Below are positions 18,100 to 26,423 of a stretch of DNA of 64,000 nt, piece after piece. This DNA is from Paenibacillus alba (lineage in GTDB: Bacteria; Bacillota; Bacilli; Paenibacillales; NBRC-103111), in contig NZ_JABMKZ010000017.1 in NCBI RefSeq assembly GCF_013204855.1, positions 62,001 through 126,000 of the forward strand, read 5' to 3'. The position numbers were made by a program, and so were the translations under genes. Below the pieces are notes generated by a model. That model saw only the letters and a list, made by a program, of their open reading frames with translations. It made no database searches and had not been told where the DNA came from. Positions within the stretch are counted from its first letter, which is position 1. Every line of letters begins with the position of its first letter.

Positions 18100-18951
18100 C
18101 TATGCCAAAAAAGCTCTCGGAGTCACATACACATAACGTTCTCCCCGCGCCAGTATTTGACACTTGACTTGAGGGTACTTCTCATTCAACTCATCCACAA
18201 AATATCCGGGACGCTCCGCATTCCCTGCGAATGTCTCATAATGGAGCGGAATCACCGTATCGACATCCAGATCTGCCGCCAGCTTAGCGGCCTCCCGGTA
18301 ATTCATATTGCCGATAATTCCTTGCTTAGTGCGGAAATAATCCCGACCATTGATGGGCAGCATCGCCAAATCAATACGATAGCGGCTTAGGACATCGGGA
18401 AGTCCCGGATAAACAAGGGTATCGCCAGCATGATACAGAGTCACCCCATTCAGCTCCAGAATATAGCCGACGTAGCGGTGCTGCCCTTGTTCGTTCGTTT
18501 CCAGCTCTTCATGAGCAGCGGGGATGGCCTGAATTTTCAATTTGCCCTCAAACAGTGCTTGGGAGCGCTCCGTATCCGCATCCATAACGTTGGAAGCCTC
18601 ACCTCCAATTTGTACTAAATGCCCTCGACACACAGCAGGCGCTATTACGAGTGCCTTTTCATTTTGCTGCATGAGGACGCGCAGCGTGCCGGGGTCCAGA
18701 TGATCCGCATGTTCATGTGTGATCAGACATAGATCCGCATTCGTAATTGCTTCCGGCGTTATTGGAGGTTGATACAATCTGCGGGTCCCTTGCTTCTCCA
18801 AATCGTCGGAGACGAACGGGTCGAGGTAGACAGTGATGCCCGCTCCTTTGACAATGACGCTCTCTTGGCCTAGAAACCAGATCCCCAGGGTGCCATAAGG
18901 GACATTGGTATTGTTTATTTCCTGAATAAGCGGATGCTCGTGCGGCTTCAC
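18100..18951 (-). CDS. UlaG-like metallo-beta-lactamase-fold hydrolase
   Basis: A 283-residue MBL-fold protein of the UlaG/YtnP-like branch. Metal motifs are THEHADHLD (HxHxDH), the AAHE strand, HAGDTL and a late HYE. UlaG opens L-ascorbate-6-phosphate lactone, so a sugar-lactonase role would fit a pathway that oxidises an aldose to a lactone. The start is GTG 18951, because AGGAGGG lies 6 nt upstream; the frame is open for 39 more codons with no ribosome site. It is the first gene of the long minus-strand operon. A TACAAT about 50 bp upstream could be its -10 element. Confidence 0.83.
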   Translation of the reverse strand: MKPHEHPLIQEINNTNVPYGTLGIWFLGQESVIVKGAGITVYLDPFVSDDLEKQGTRRLYQPPITPEAITNADLCLITHEHADHLDPGTLRVLMQQNEKALVIAPAVCRGHLVQIGGEASNVMDADTERSQALFEGKLKIQAIPAAHEELETNEQGQHRYVGYILELNGVTLYHAGDTLVYPGLPDVLSRYRIDLAMLPINGRDYFRTKQGIIGNMNYREAAKLAADLDVDTVIPLHYETFAGNAERPGYFVDELNEKYPQVKCQILARGERYVYVTPRAFLA

Positions 18952-19153
18952 GCAATTCCCTCCTGTACACTGTAAAATAACTGCTTTCACATGCATTGTA
19001 TCAAAAATAACCGCAAGCGCATTTGCCCAAAGCAGAAAACATGTTGGACTTTTCCGATAGGCGGGCAATCAGAAAAACCTTCAGTGGAGCTCCGGCCCCC
19101 TCCATATGAGGCTGGCAGATACACTGCGTGTTAGAGCGGCCGTCTGTGCAGGC

Positions 19154-19671
19154 TCGGGCTTGCTTTTAACCGCGATTCAGCCTGCTTCGCGGGTCGAGAC
19201 TGCCTTTTTGGCAGGCTCAGCGCCGGCTGGATGCTTTTCTCCTGCTGAGACTGCTTTTTCGGCTGGCTCGGCTTGCTTTTACCGCGATTCAGCCTGCTTC
19301 TCGGGTCGAGACTGCCTTTTTGGCTGGCTCAGCGCCGGTTGGATGCTTTTCTCCTGCTGAGACTGCTTTTTCGGCTGGCTCAGCTTGCCTTTGCCTCGAT
19401 CCAGCCTGCTTCGCCGGTCGAGACTGCCTTTTCGGCTGGCTCAGCGCCGGTTGGATGCTTTTCTCCTGCTGAGACTGCTTTTTCGGCTGGCTCAGCTTGC
19501 CTTTACCTCGATCCAGCCTGCTTCGCGGGTCGAGACTGCCTTTTTGGCAGGCTCAGCGCCGGCTGGATGCTTTTCTCCTGCTGAGACTGCTTTTTCGGCT
19601 GGCTCAGCTTGCCTTTGCCTCGATCCAGCCTGCTTCGCGGGTCGAGACTGCCTTTTTGGCTGGCTCAAGGC
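19154..19671. repeat. 112-bp tandem repeat, about 4.6 copies
   Basis: CAGCCTGCTTC recurs at 19178, 19290, 19402, 19514 and 19626, an exact 112-bp period. Copies differ by only a few substitutions. Each unit contains two related halves beginning GAGACTGC (offset 51 then 61 bp). Internal inverted pairs are AGCCTGC...GCAGGCT in copies carrying GGCAGGCT, and CTCAGC...GCTGAG. All three plus frames stay open through it because of composition, but no start or ribosome site supports a protein. It lies upstream of the metallo-hydrolase operon and downstream of the flavodoxin-fold gene's terminator. Function unknown. Confidence 0.93.
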
Positions 19672-19687
19672 AAATTTCCATAAATAA

Positions 19688-19717
19688 TAAAAAAAGAAGG
19701 CCGCATACATGCAGCCC
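19688..19717 (-). terminator. Rho-independent terminator of the flavodoxin-fold gene
   Basis: On the minus strand GGCTGCAT and ATGCGGCC pair (one G-U) and are followed by TTCTTTTTTT. It lies about 53 bp after the stop at 19770. Confidence 0.85.
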
Positions 19718-19769
19718 TCTCCCCATCCTCATACGCTTTTTTACGCTTCATTATGCTTTATTACCTTCA

Positions 19770-20336
19770 TTACGCTTTGCTTGCCATATCCGCAATCTGC
19801 TCCAACCATTGTTTACGTGTAGCTTCATCCGACTCTGGAACTGATTCGAAGAAGATGTGGTACAAGATCTCGAATCCGCAATATTCGAAGATTCCTTTGT
19901 CCGAAGTCAACCGAAGCGCCTGATCCATCCCGCTTTTCGCATAGTCTGCATGGGACTTTCCTTGGGTATTGAGAATGACGGCTTTTTTCCCTTTCAGCAG
20001 CCCCATCTGCACACCGTTCACATATTTGTAAGCAAAGCCATAAGAGAATACGCGATCAATATAGCCTTTCATAATTGCTGGCATTCCCGTCCACCATATC
20101 GGGTAGATGAAAGTGATAACGTCGGCCCACTTCAAATGTTCCTGCTCTTGAACAATATCTTCACCCAGTCCTCCAATAATCTCACTGCTGCTGACAACAG
20201 GTTGAAAACCAATGGCATACAAGTCTCTTACGACGACATCATGACCTTTCTTCTGAAGCCCAGTTACGGCGGTTTCCAAAATAGCATGATTAAAACTTCC
20301 CTCGGATGGATGCGCATACACGATTAAATGATTCAT
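19770..20336 (-). CDS. NAD(P)H dehydrogenase (quinone)/flavodoxin-fold oxidoreductase, YwrO/KefF-like
   Basis: A 188-residue FMN protein of the flavodoxin_2 family. The phosphate-binding start is LIVYAHPSEGSFNHAI. The middle has IYPIWWTGMPAIMKGYIDRVFSYGFAY, which matches the flavin- and substrate-binding segment of MdaB, YwrO and KefF proteins. They reduce quinones or electrophiles by two electrons, protecting against redox stress. The gene has its own terminator. Its 5' region carries six perfect 8-bp repeats just upstream of the ribosome region, which may affect expression. Confidence 0.9.
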   Translation of the reverse strand: MNHLIVYAHPSEGSFNHAILETAVTGLQKKGHDVVVRDLYAIGFQPVVSSSEIIGGLGEDIVQEQEHLKWADVITFIYPIWWTGMPAIMKGYIDRVFSYGFAYKYVNGVQMGLLKGKKAVILNTQGKSHADYAKSGMDQALRLTSDKGIFEYCGFEILYHIFFESVPESDEATRKQWLEQIADMASKA

Positions 20337-20369
20337 TATTATTGCTCCCCTCTGCTCCTTGTTATAACA

Positions 20370-20417
20370 TTCTCTTGTTCTCTTGTTCTCTTGTTCTCTT
20401 GTTCTCTTGTTCTCTTG
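20370..20417. repeat. Octanucleotide microsatellite (TTCTCTTG x6)
   Basis: Six perfect head-to-tail copies of TTCTCTTG lie 34 bp upstream of the flavodoxin-fold start, followed by degenerate C/T-rich copies to about 20500. On the transcribed strand the unit is CAAGAGAA. A slip of one unit would move promoter elements by 8 bp. Whether copy number varies is not known. Confidence 0.9.
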
Positions 20418-20553
20418 TTCTTTTACTCCCTTACTCTCTCGCCCGTTTGCTGCCTCGCTCTTTTGCTTGCTCCCTTGCCCTAGTCTTCTCGCACTCTTTT
20501 CTTCTCATTAAGTTATTGATCAAACAATCACAAATAACGAAAAAAATTTAATC

Positions 20554-21072
20554 CTATCTCTTTATCATTAAATTGGGCATATCCAGCGCCATCGACACGT
20601 TACAAAGCATGCCACGTGCCAAAAATATAGTAGTGCGCTCTTGCGGTTCTTCAATACCTGCCTGCAGAAAAGCATTGAAAACGAGCTGCTGCACGTCGTT
20701 CATCCCTTTGGTCATCGTCTCACGGACAGGAGTTTCCAGAATGGTCATTGCTTGCATTTGCAGCAGAATCTCATAGCGGTGTGACTCCATAATTTTCTCA
20801 TAAGCACGGATGAAGCCTTCTTCCAAAAACTCGGGAACTTTCGTATCTCGAACAAGTTGAAAGGCATGCAGGATTCGCTGCCAGGACAGATCTAACGCCG
20901 CTACAAGCAATGACTCCTTCGTAAAAAAACGATAAACATAGGGCTGTGAAATCGCTGCCCTCTCCGCAACCTGCGCGGTTGTTGCCCGGTAATAACCCAG
21001 CTCGGCGAACACTTCAATAGCTGCAGAAATAATATCGTTGCGTCGATCCAATGATGTTGTACCTTTAACCAT
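20554..21072 (-). CDS. TetR-family transcriptional regulator
   Basis: A 172-residue repressor-type protein. The N-terminal TetR HTH is at about residues 10-55 (RRNDIISAAIEVFAELGYYRATTAQVAERAAISQPYVYRFF, in three parts). The remainder is a helical ligand domain of short length for the family. An ATTGGTCAAT palindrome at about 21087-21096, within 25 bp upstream of its start, is a possible operator. The ligand is unknown. It may control the adjacent redox gene or the SDR on its other side. Confidence 0.88.
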   Translation of the reverse strand: MVKGTTSLDRRNDIISAAIEVFAELGYYRATTAQVAERAAISQPYVYRFFTKESLLVAALDLSWQRILHAFQLVRDTKVPEFLEEGFIRAYEKIMESHRYEILLQMQAMTILETPVRETMTKGMNDVQQLVFNAFLQAGIEEPQERTTIFLARGMLCNVSMALDMPNLMIKR

Positions 21073-21271
21073 GATCTATCTCCTATCAACTTTATTGATT
21101 GACCAATTACTAACTGATTTCAGTATAAATCATCATCTTCTGATTTGCAACTCCTCTTCAGCAGAAAATTTGCGCAGCCTTCAAGACTCCACCTCATCTC
21201 ACGCAGCCGTGCACATAAAACTCACCCTAATTGATAAAAATAATGGCTGGTACTCTCGTGCACCCACAAAG

Positions 21272-21303
21272 GAAAAGAGACACCTATCGGAATAGGCATC
21301 TCT
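21272..21303 (-). terminator. Rho-independent terminator of the SDR at 21311
   Basis: Minus strand: AGAGATGCCTAT, loop TCCG, ATAGGTGTCTCT (12 bp with two G-U) and then TTTTCC. It begins 8 bp after the stop codon. Confidence 0.88.
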
Positions 21304-21310
21304 ATCTGTT

Positions 21311-22054
21311 TTATATAAAACCGCCGTTAACCCGAAGCGTTTGGCCCGTTACCCATTGAGACTCTTCACTAGCCAAAAACAGCACAACACCTGCAACATC
21401 TTCAGGCTCACCGAGACGACCGAATGCATTCATGCCAGCAATTCCTTTGATCTGCTCTTCCGACTTTCCGACTGTGAAAAGCTCTGTATGAATTGGTCCG
21501 GGTGCGACCGCATTAATCGTGATCCCTGACGGGCCAAACTCTTTGGCCAATTGGCGTGTGAATTGTTCAACGGCTCCTTTGGTACCCGCATACACGCTGT
21601 AAGTCGGGAACATTGCACCCGCTACGGATGTGGAGAAATTGATGATACGACCATTCTTGTTCATGTGCTTATGAGCTTGCTGGATGGCGAAATAAGTCCC
21701 TTTGACGTTAATAGCAAATTGTTTATCGAAATCGGCTTCTGTCATAGCAGCAATAGGCTTGGTAATCATAATGCCGGCATTATTTACAAGGATATCGAGT
21801 TGTCCGTAAGCTTGAAGGGTTTCCTGAAACAGCCTTTCGATCTCGCTGACTTGACTGATATCGGCTTGAATCGCCAATGCCTCACCGCCCTTTTGTTGAA
21901 TGCTTGTCACCGCTTCTCCCGCAGCAGCCGGATTACTGGCAAAGTTGATGATAACTCTAGCCCCCCGAGCTGCCAGTTTCTCTGCAATTTCGCGGCCAAT
22001 TCCTCTGGATGCTCCTGTGACTAGCGCTACTTTTCCTGCTAAGTTGCTATTCAT
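21311..22054 (-). CDS. SDR-family oxidoreductase (3-oxoacyl-ACP reductase-like)
   Basis: A 247-residue classical SDR with TGASRGIG cofactor loop, NFASNPAAA after beta-2 (no acidic residue, so NADP is likely), NNAGIMITKP, Ser in FSTSVAGA, YAGTK active-site motif and QTLRVNGG near the end. The start ATG 22054 is fixed by AAGGAGG 9 nt upstream; the upstream in-frame extension lacks a site. FabG-like paralogues of this type often reduce small carbonyl compounds. It is a single-gene unit with its own terminator, between two TetR genes. Confidence 0.88.
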   Translation of the reverse strand: MNSNLAGKVALVTGASRGIGREIAEKLAARGARVIINFASNPAAAGEAVTSIQQKGGEALAIQADISQVSEIERLFQETLQAYGQLDILVNNAGIMITKPIAAMTEADFDKQFAINVKGTYFAIQQAHKHMNKNGRIINFSTSVAGAMFPTYSVYAGTKGAVEQFTRQLAKEFGPSGITINAVAPGPIHTELFTVGKSEEQIKGIAGMNAFGRLGEPEDVAGVVLFLASEESQWVTGQTLRVNGGFI

Positions 22055-22198
22055 ATGGTTATTCCTCCTTAAGGTATATGTTGAAAATCGTTGAATGCGT
22101 TTCTTATTCCCAACTTCCTTACTTGAATAATTTGAGTATAGCTGATCCAATAACAAATAACAAGTAACAATTTTATAATTATGTCATTTAATCTATAT

Positions 22199-22238
22199 TA
22201 AAAAGCCCCTCTGCTTCTCAAATCATCAGAAGGGCTTT
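22199..22238 (-). terminator. Rho-independent terminator of the TetR gene at 22248
   Basis: Minus strand GCCCTTCTG (22235-22227) pairs with CAGAGGGGC (22213-22205) and a TTTTT tail follows. The A/T-rich flank also allows activity on the other strand. Confidence 0.85.
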
Positions 22239-22247
22239 CGTCTGAAA

Positions 22248-22835
22248 CTAAGAAATACCTTTAAGCACTAACTGCCATACCCTCTCGAAATCCGCAGCAT
22301 TCGTCGAGTCGAGCCATTCAGTAGCATGCGCAGGATGATGAAAACGGGATGTGGCTAAGAAAATAGCCCTTGCAGCATCCTCACTAGCGTCCACTTGAAA
22401 TTCTTGTGTTTTGACCCCCGCGTCGACAATTTGAGCAATTTGCTGAATCAGTTGATGAACATGGTCTTGAATCAGTTTGACCGCTTCTTGGGTCACCGAT
22501 CTATACATGCTGAACATCTCAGGATCTTCTAAGACATAATTCCGCTTGAAGACTACCAAGGTATCGAGCCATAGACGCAAACGATCTTTGGCTTGACCTT
22601 CGGTCTGATTGGCAATCTCTTGCAAAGAACTGGCTAAACCTAACAGCCATCGCTCCGTAACGGCCTCTCGCAAAGCGGATTTACTGGGGAAATGACGGTA
22701 AAGCGTACCGTGGCTGACTTGAAGGACCTTGGCGACATCGACAACCGAGGTTTTCTCTGGTCCGTAACGACGCAGCACTTGTTCCGCGGCATCCAAAATC
22801 GCTTCTTTCGTTAATGGTTGTTGATCATTGGCCAT
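22248..22835 (-). CDS. TetR-family transcriptional regulator (YerO/YvkB-like layout)
   Basis: A 195-residue TetR protein. HTH residues at about 9-55 read EAILDAAEQVLRRYGPEKTSVVDVAKVLQVSHGTLYRHFPSKSALR (in parts), a strong match to the family. A C-terminal ligand-binding helical domain follows with WLLGLASSL and a late LVLKGIS end. ATG 22835 has a poor ribosome site. A 26-bp near-palindrome about 110 bp upstream (separate entry) is its likely operator. It probably controls the neighbouring SDR and/or itself; the inducer is unknown. Confidence 0.87.
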   Translation of the reverse strand: MANDQQPLTKEAILDAAEQVLRRYGPEKTSVVDVAKVLQVSHGTLYRHFPSKSALREAVTERWLLGLASSLQEIANQTEGQAKDRLRLWLDTLVVFKRNYVLEDPEMFSMYRSVTQEAVKLIQDHVHQLIQQIAQIVDAGVKTQEFQVDASEDAARAIFLATSRFHHPAHATEWLDSTNAADFERVWQLVLKGIS

Positions 22836-22945
22836 GGTCGTAGAAGAGCAGTTGACTAAACTAGCTGACTTGCCTGTTCGCGTCTGCTCCTCCTCTTCCC
22901 CCCTTTCTCCTGATCTTATCTTACCATACTATTAGAAATAAAATA

Positions 22946-22971
22946 AATGACAATATCTAGATTATGTCATT
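22946..22971. promoter_or_regulatory. Near-perfect 26-bp palindrome, candidate TetR operator
   Basis: AATGACA...TGTCATT arms flank the central ATCTAGAT, giving 22 of 26 symmetric positions. It lies in the 190-bp gap upstream of the TetR gene at 22835. TetR proteins bind palindromes of this size, so autoregulation is the natural reading. Confidence 0.6.
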
Positions 22972-23027
22972 CGATACTGTCTCTTTCTCATCTTTGACGA
23001 GCTGTGCCATGACTTTGGCCCTCTATT

Positions 23028-24638
23028 CTAAATAGACCTGATAATGCGCGGCAATAAAGGGAGAAGTCGATCCATCGTAATCGGATCATCGAAATTCCAT
23101 TTTCCTTCTAATATATGAACGCAATCTTCCCCCATCGATTTCCAATAGGGATGATTCGTTACGCTCTGTGCCTTGCGCTTGGAACGTTCATTCTCATCCA
23201 CGAGAAGAAACAGATGGTCTGCCCCGTAATCCTTGATCATCTCCGGTTCAATAGCGAAAAACGGAATGCTTCTAGCGATCAAATCTTTCACTTTGTCAGA
23301 AGGCTCGAATGCTAAAGGATGATATAGTGTAAATGCTACACCTCTCATTCCCATGACATAGATGACACCATCGTTCACGACGAAAATGGTAGCTTGCTTC
23401 CGTTTATCCATAGGATTGGCAAACAGCCGCGTCCATATCTCATTGGATCTTTGCTCATGGCTCTCCACCCAATTTCGCGCTTGGTTGGTCCTACCGAATA
23501 GATCAGCTACTTTCAGAAGCCGATCATACGTATGTTCAAACCGGTCAATAGCTACGATTGGAGAAATATCGGACAGCTTATCGATCCAATCGAGCCGGAA
23601 ACCACTATATACAATAAGATCGGGATTCAACGCTTTCACCTTACCCGGTTCACCTAAAAGCCCGACATCTGCTATGTTGTTCAATTCCTCGCGATAGACG
23701 ACTTTTTTGCCAATTACCGTCATATCTGCCCCAATCGGCCTAATGCCTAGAACCAATAAATCGCCAAGTACAGCACCCACTGCCACAACTCTTGTGAAAG
23801 GGCTTGCGCTTCGTTCATTGGTTGTCCCTTTGTTGCTTTTTGTGCGGACATATTGTTTGGGCGTCATTCCCATCTCATGCCGAAACTTGCGAGAGAAATA
23901 ATATTCGTCCTTAAAACCGACTCGGCGAGCAATTTCGCGTAAAGGGTCATCCGTTTGGAGAAGAAGCTCTTTGGCCCTGTTAATGCGTACCTCCGTCAAA
24001 TATTCAAGCGGTTTTTTGCCAATCAACGACTGAAATAAATCACTATATTTCCAACGGCCAACACCTGACATTCGCGATAGCAGCTCAACCGTAATTTCTT
24101 CCCGATAGTTGTGATTGAGATAGTTGATCGTTTGTTGAACAGCTGATGTGGCATCGGTGAAAGAATGCATGGTTTGGACATTTTCCATAAGCAGTACGAG
24201 AAGCTCTTGTAGATGAATCTGCTGCTTACAACGTTCTACATACTCATGTCTCAAGGCATCGCTAGCTCTATGAGCAACCTGTTCTAGCAAATCGACAAGC
24301 CGCGACAATGGCCTCACATCGATCTTCGTCTCATATGGAACACAGGGCCCAATATCAATCGACGGTTCTTTTTCCCCCATGCCATAGGCATGGAAACGAA
24401 TCATATACACAGCTCCAAGCAGATCACTTCCGCCGCTAATCTCTATTTCCGCCTTGTCCCCTGGGGCCAGAAGCATACAAGATCCTTGATCCGCATACAG
24501 GATATGCCCGGCCAGACGCAGATTGCCTCCCGTTCGGGCAAAGCAAATGATCCGATGGCCCGTCCTATCCGTGGGAACAACCAGCTTGTTGGACAACAAA
24601 TCTATGATTTTAACTTCTAATATATCGTATATATACAT
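23028..24638 (-). CDS. Btr-like AraC regulator fused to a siderophore-binding (FecB-type) domain
   Basis: A 536-residue regulator with three parts: an N-terminal sensor or cupin-like region (1-about 165), an AraC double HTH at about 170-275 (MSGVGRWKYSDLFQSLIGKKP, then VGFKDEYYFSRKFRHEMG), and a FecB/FeuA-like periplasmic-binding fold at about 290-536. The last begins VVAVGAVLGDLLVLGIRPIGAD. In Bacillus, Btr (YbbB) has this architecture and activates siderophore uptake when it binds the ferric siderophore in the cytosol. ATG 24638 is chosen for its AAGGAGGGGG site; a TTG start 24 codons upstream is the alternative. It is divergent from the Fur-controlled metal importer, which is its likely target. 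Confidence 0.87.
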   Translation of the reverse strand: MYIYDILEVKIIDLLSNKLVVPTDRTGHRIICFARTGGNLRLAGHILYADQGSCMLLAPGDKAEIEISGGSDLLGAVYMIRFHAYGMGEKEPSIDIGPCVPYETKIDVRPLSRLVDLLEQVAHRASDALRHEYVERCKQQIHLQELLVLLMENVQTMHSFTDATSAVQQTINYLNHNYREEITVELLSRMSGVGRWKYSDLFQSLIGKKPLEYLTEVRINRAKELLLQTDDPLREIARRVGFKDEYYFSRKFRHEMGMTPKQYVRTKSNKGTTNERSASPFTRVVAVGAVLGDLLVLGIRPIGADMTVIGKKVVYREELNNIADVGLLGEPGKVKALNPDLIVYSGFRLDWIDKLSDISPIVAIDRFEHTYDRLLKVADLFGRTNQARNWVESHEQRSNEIWTRLFANPMDKRKQATIFVVNDGVIYVMGMRGVAFTLYHPLAFEPSDKVKDLIARSIPFFAIEPEMIKDYGADHLFLLVDENERSKRKAQSVTNHPYWKSMGEDCVHILEGKWNFDDPITMDRLLPLLPRIIRSI

Positions 24639-24732
24639 GTCAGGGTCCCCCTCCTTCTCCGTCCATGCCTGCTGTTGGTTAGGGATATCTATGCGCTCTT
24701 TTTTGTCCAATAAAAAAACAGTTATTTCTCCA

Positions 24733-24785
24733 TTGTTAAGTGTAGCAAAAAAAAATACTATTATCGAGTATGATAATCATTATCA
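24733..24785 (+). promoter_or_regulatory. Promoter with Fur box for the metal/metallophore operon
   Basis: The -35 element TTGTTA (24733-24738), a 17-bp spacer and the -10 TACTAT (24756-24761) precede TGATAATCATTATCA (24771-24785). This is a perfect 7-1-7 Fur operator covering the likely start of transcription. It predicts iron (or Zur/PerR-like metal) repression of the operon at 24807-31084. It may also affect the divergent regulator. Confidence 0.82.
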
Positions 24786-24806
24786 CTTAAAAGGGGAATT
24801 AATCCG

Positions 24807-26423
24807 ATGATCCGCACAAAATCAACTCGTTTCATACCAAAAATAGCTGTGCTATTAGCATTGCTTATCACTGTATTAGGTTGCGCCAATCCAAAGCCAG
24901 CAGCCAACGATAAAACGACTCCGGCGCAGAAACCAAAGGAGATCACCGTTTCCTGGATGAGGGATTTGGGCCCGTCGAATCCTCATGCCTACTACCCTAA
25001 TCAATTATTTTCACAGTCGATGATTTACGAGCCGCTTGTCAGCTATAACGAAGGCGGAGAGCTTAAGCCTTACCTGGCCGAGTCATGGAACATTTCCACA
25101 GATGGCAAAGAGTACACGTTCAAACTTCGCAAAAATGTTAAGTTCTCGGATGGTTCGTCATTTAACGCTGCTATCGTGAAAAGAAATTTCGATGCCATCC
25201 TGAAAAATAAAAGCACGCACACTTGGCTTGGCATCGCAAAGGTGCTGGTTAAAACCGAGATTGTTGACGAGCAGACGATTAAATTAACACTCTCTGAGCC
25301 GTATTATCCAACCTTACAGGATTTAGCCACCGTTCGACCATTTCGTTTCCTAGGTGAGGCTGGTTTCCCAGAAGGCGATGATACCCTAAAAGATCTAAAA
25401 GCGCCAATAGGTACAGGACCATGGATGATTACAGAGTACAAACAAGATCAATACACCGTCTTCACTAGAAACCCTAATTATTGGGGTGAGCAGCCAAAGG
25501 TAGATAAGGTAACAGTTAAAATCATTCCTGACAGCGAAACGCGTGTATTAGCTTTTGAAAAAGGCGAACTGGATATGATATTTGGCGAAGGCGCGCTCAG
25601 CCTGGATGCCTATAAACAACTGCAAGGCACAGGCAAATACGGAACAGCTCTCTCAGATCCGGTAGGTACTAGAAATATATTGTTGAACTCCACCAACGAG
25701 AAGCTTGCGGATCAACGGGTCCGTCTTGCGCTCCAACATGGCGTGAATAAACAGAGTATCGTGGATGGTATTACAGGCGGTGTAGAACAAAAAGCCGATT
25801 CTCTTTTATCTAACAACTATCCGTACGTGGATTTGAAAGTTAACCCGATTGAATACAGCACAGCCAAAGCAATGGCGTATCTAGATGAAGCCGGTTGGAA
25901 ACTAGCCCCAGGGCAAACCATTCGGGAGAAAGACGGCAAAAAGTTAGAGCTGGAATTAGTGTACGATAAAACCGATCCGATTCAAAAAACAATGGGAGAA
26001 GCCGTGCAGGCGGCATGGGGAGAGATTGGCATTAAGCTGAACATCGCCGGTGTGGAATTAACTACCGCAACGAAGCTGCTCCGAGAAGGAAAATTCGACG
26101 TCCGTTTCTGGTTTAATTCCGGTGTCCCTTATGATCCTCATACGCTTATTAATGCTGTGAAAGAACCAAGCTTTGGTGTAGCAGAAGCCCATTCACGCAT
26201 TCCTATGAAGCAGGAGCTGGACCAGAAGATACAGACCGTACTTGCCTCCACGAATGAAGTCGAACGCAAGAAGCTTTATACGGAAATTTTGACAACTTTG
26301 CATGAGCAGTCCGTCATCGTACCTATTTCTTACATTAAACAAACTGTTGTTTACAATAAATCCTTATCCAATGTTACCTTCCCTGCAAGCCGTTGGGATC
26401 ACCCTTTCAATGGAATTAAGTAG
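24807..26423 (+). CDS. Nickel/opine-metallophore ABC transporter substrate-binding lipoprotein (NikA/CntA-like)
   Basis: A 538-residue family-5 binding lipoprotein with lipobox LGC (Cys26). It follows the NikA/CntA pattern closely: LGPSNPHAYYPNQLFSQSMIYEPLV, LRKNVKFSDGSSFNA, RPFRFLGEAGF, IGTGPWMITEYKQDQY, NPNYWGEQPKVDKV, then the C-terminal PYDPHTLINA. NikA binds nickel chelates and CntA binds staphylopine-metal complexes. The companion MFS exporter and Fur box favour a metallophore role over plain nickel. ATG 24807 has AAGGGG 10 nt upstream. Confidence 0.87.
   Translation: MIRTKSTRFIPKIAVLLALLITVLGCANPKPAANDKTTPAQKPKEITVSWMRDLGPSNPHAYYPNQLFSQSMIYEPLVSYNEGGELKPYLAESWNISTDGKEYTFKLRKNVKFSDGSSFNAAIVKRNFDAILKNKSTHTWLGIAKVLVKTEIVDEQTIKLTLSEPYYPTLQDLATVRPFRFLGEAGFPEGDDTLKDLKAPIGTGPWMITEYKQDQYTVFTRNPNYWGEQPKVDKVTVKIIPDSETRVLAFEKGELDMIFGEGALSLDAYKQLQGTGKYGTALSDPVGTRNILLNSTNEKLADQRVRLALQHGVNKQSIVDGITGGVEQKADSLLSNNYPYVDLKVNPIEYSTAKAMAYLDEAGWKLAPGQTIREKDGKKLELELVYDKTDPIQKTMGEAVQAAWGEIGIKLNIAGVELTTATKLLREGKFDVRFWFNSGVPYDPHTLINAVKEPSFGVAEAHSRIPMKQELDQKIQTVLASTNEVERKKLYTEILTTLHEQSVIVPISYIKQTVVYNKSLSNVTFPASRWDHPFNGIK

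Noticed and set aside
19106-19844. Overlapping open frames through the 112-bp repeat (plus strand, three frames; also minus 19492-19710)
   Set aside because: They arise because the repeat lacks stops in several frames. The unit length shifts frame each copy, and no ribosome site or family match supports translation.
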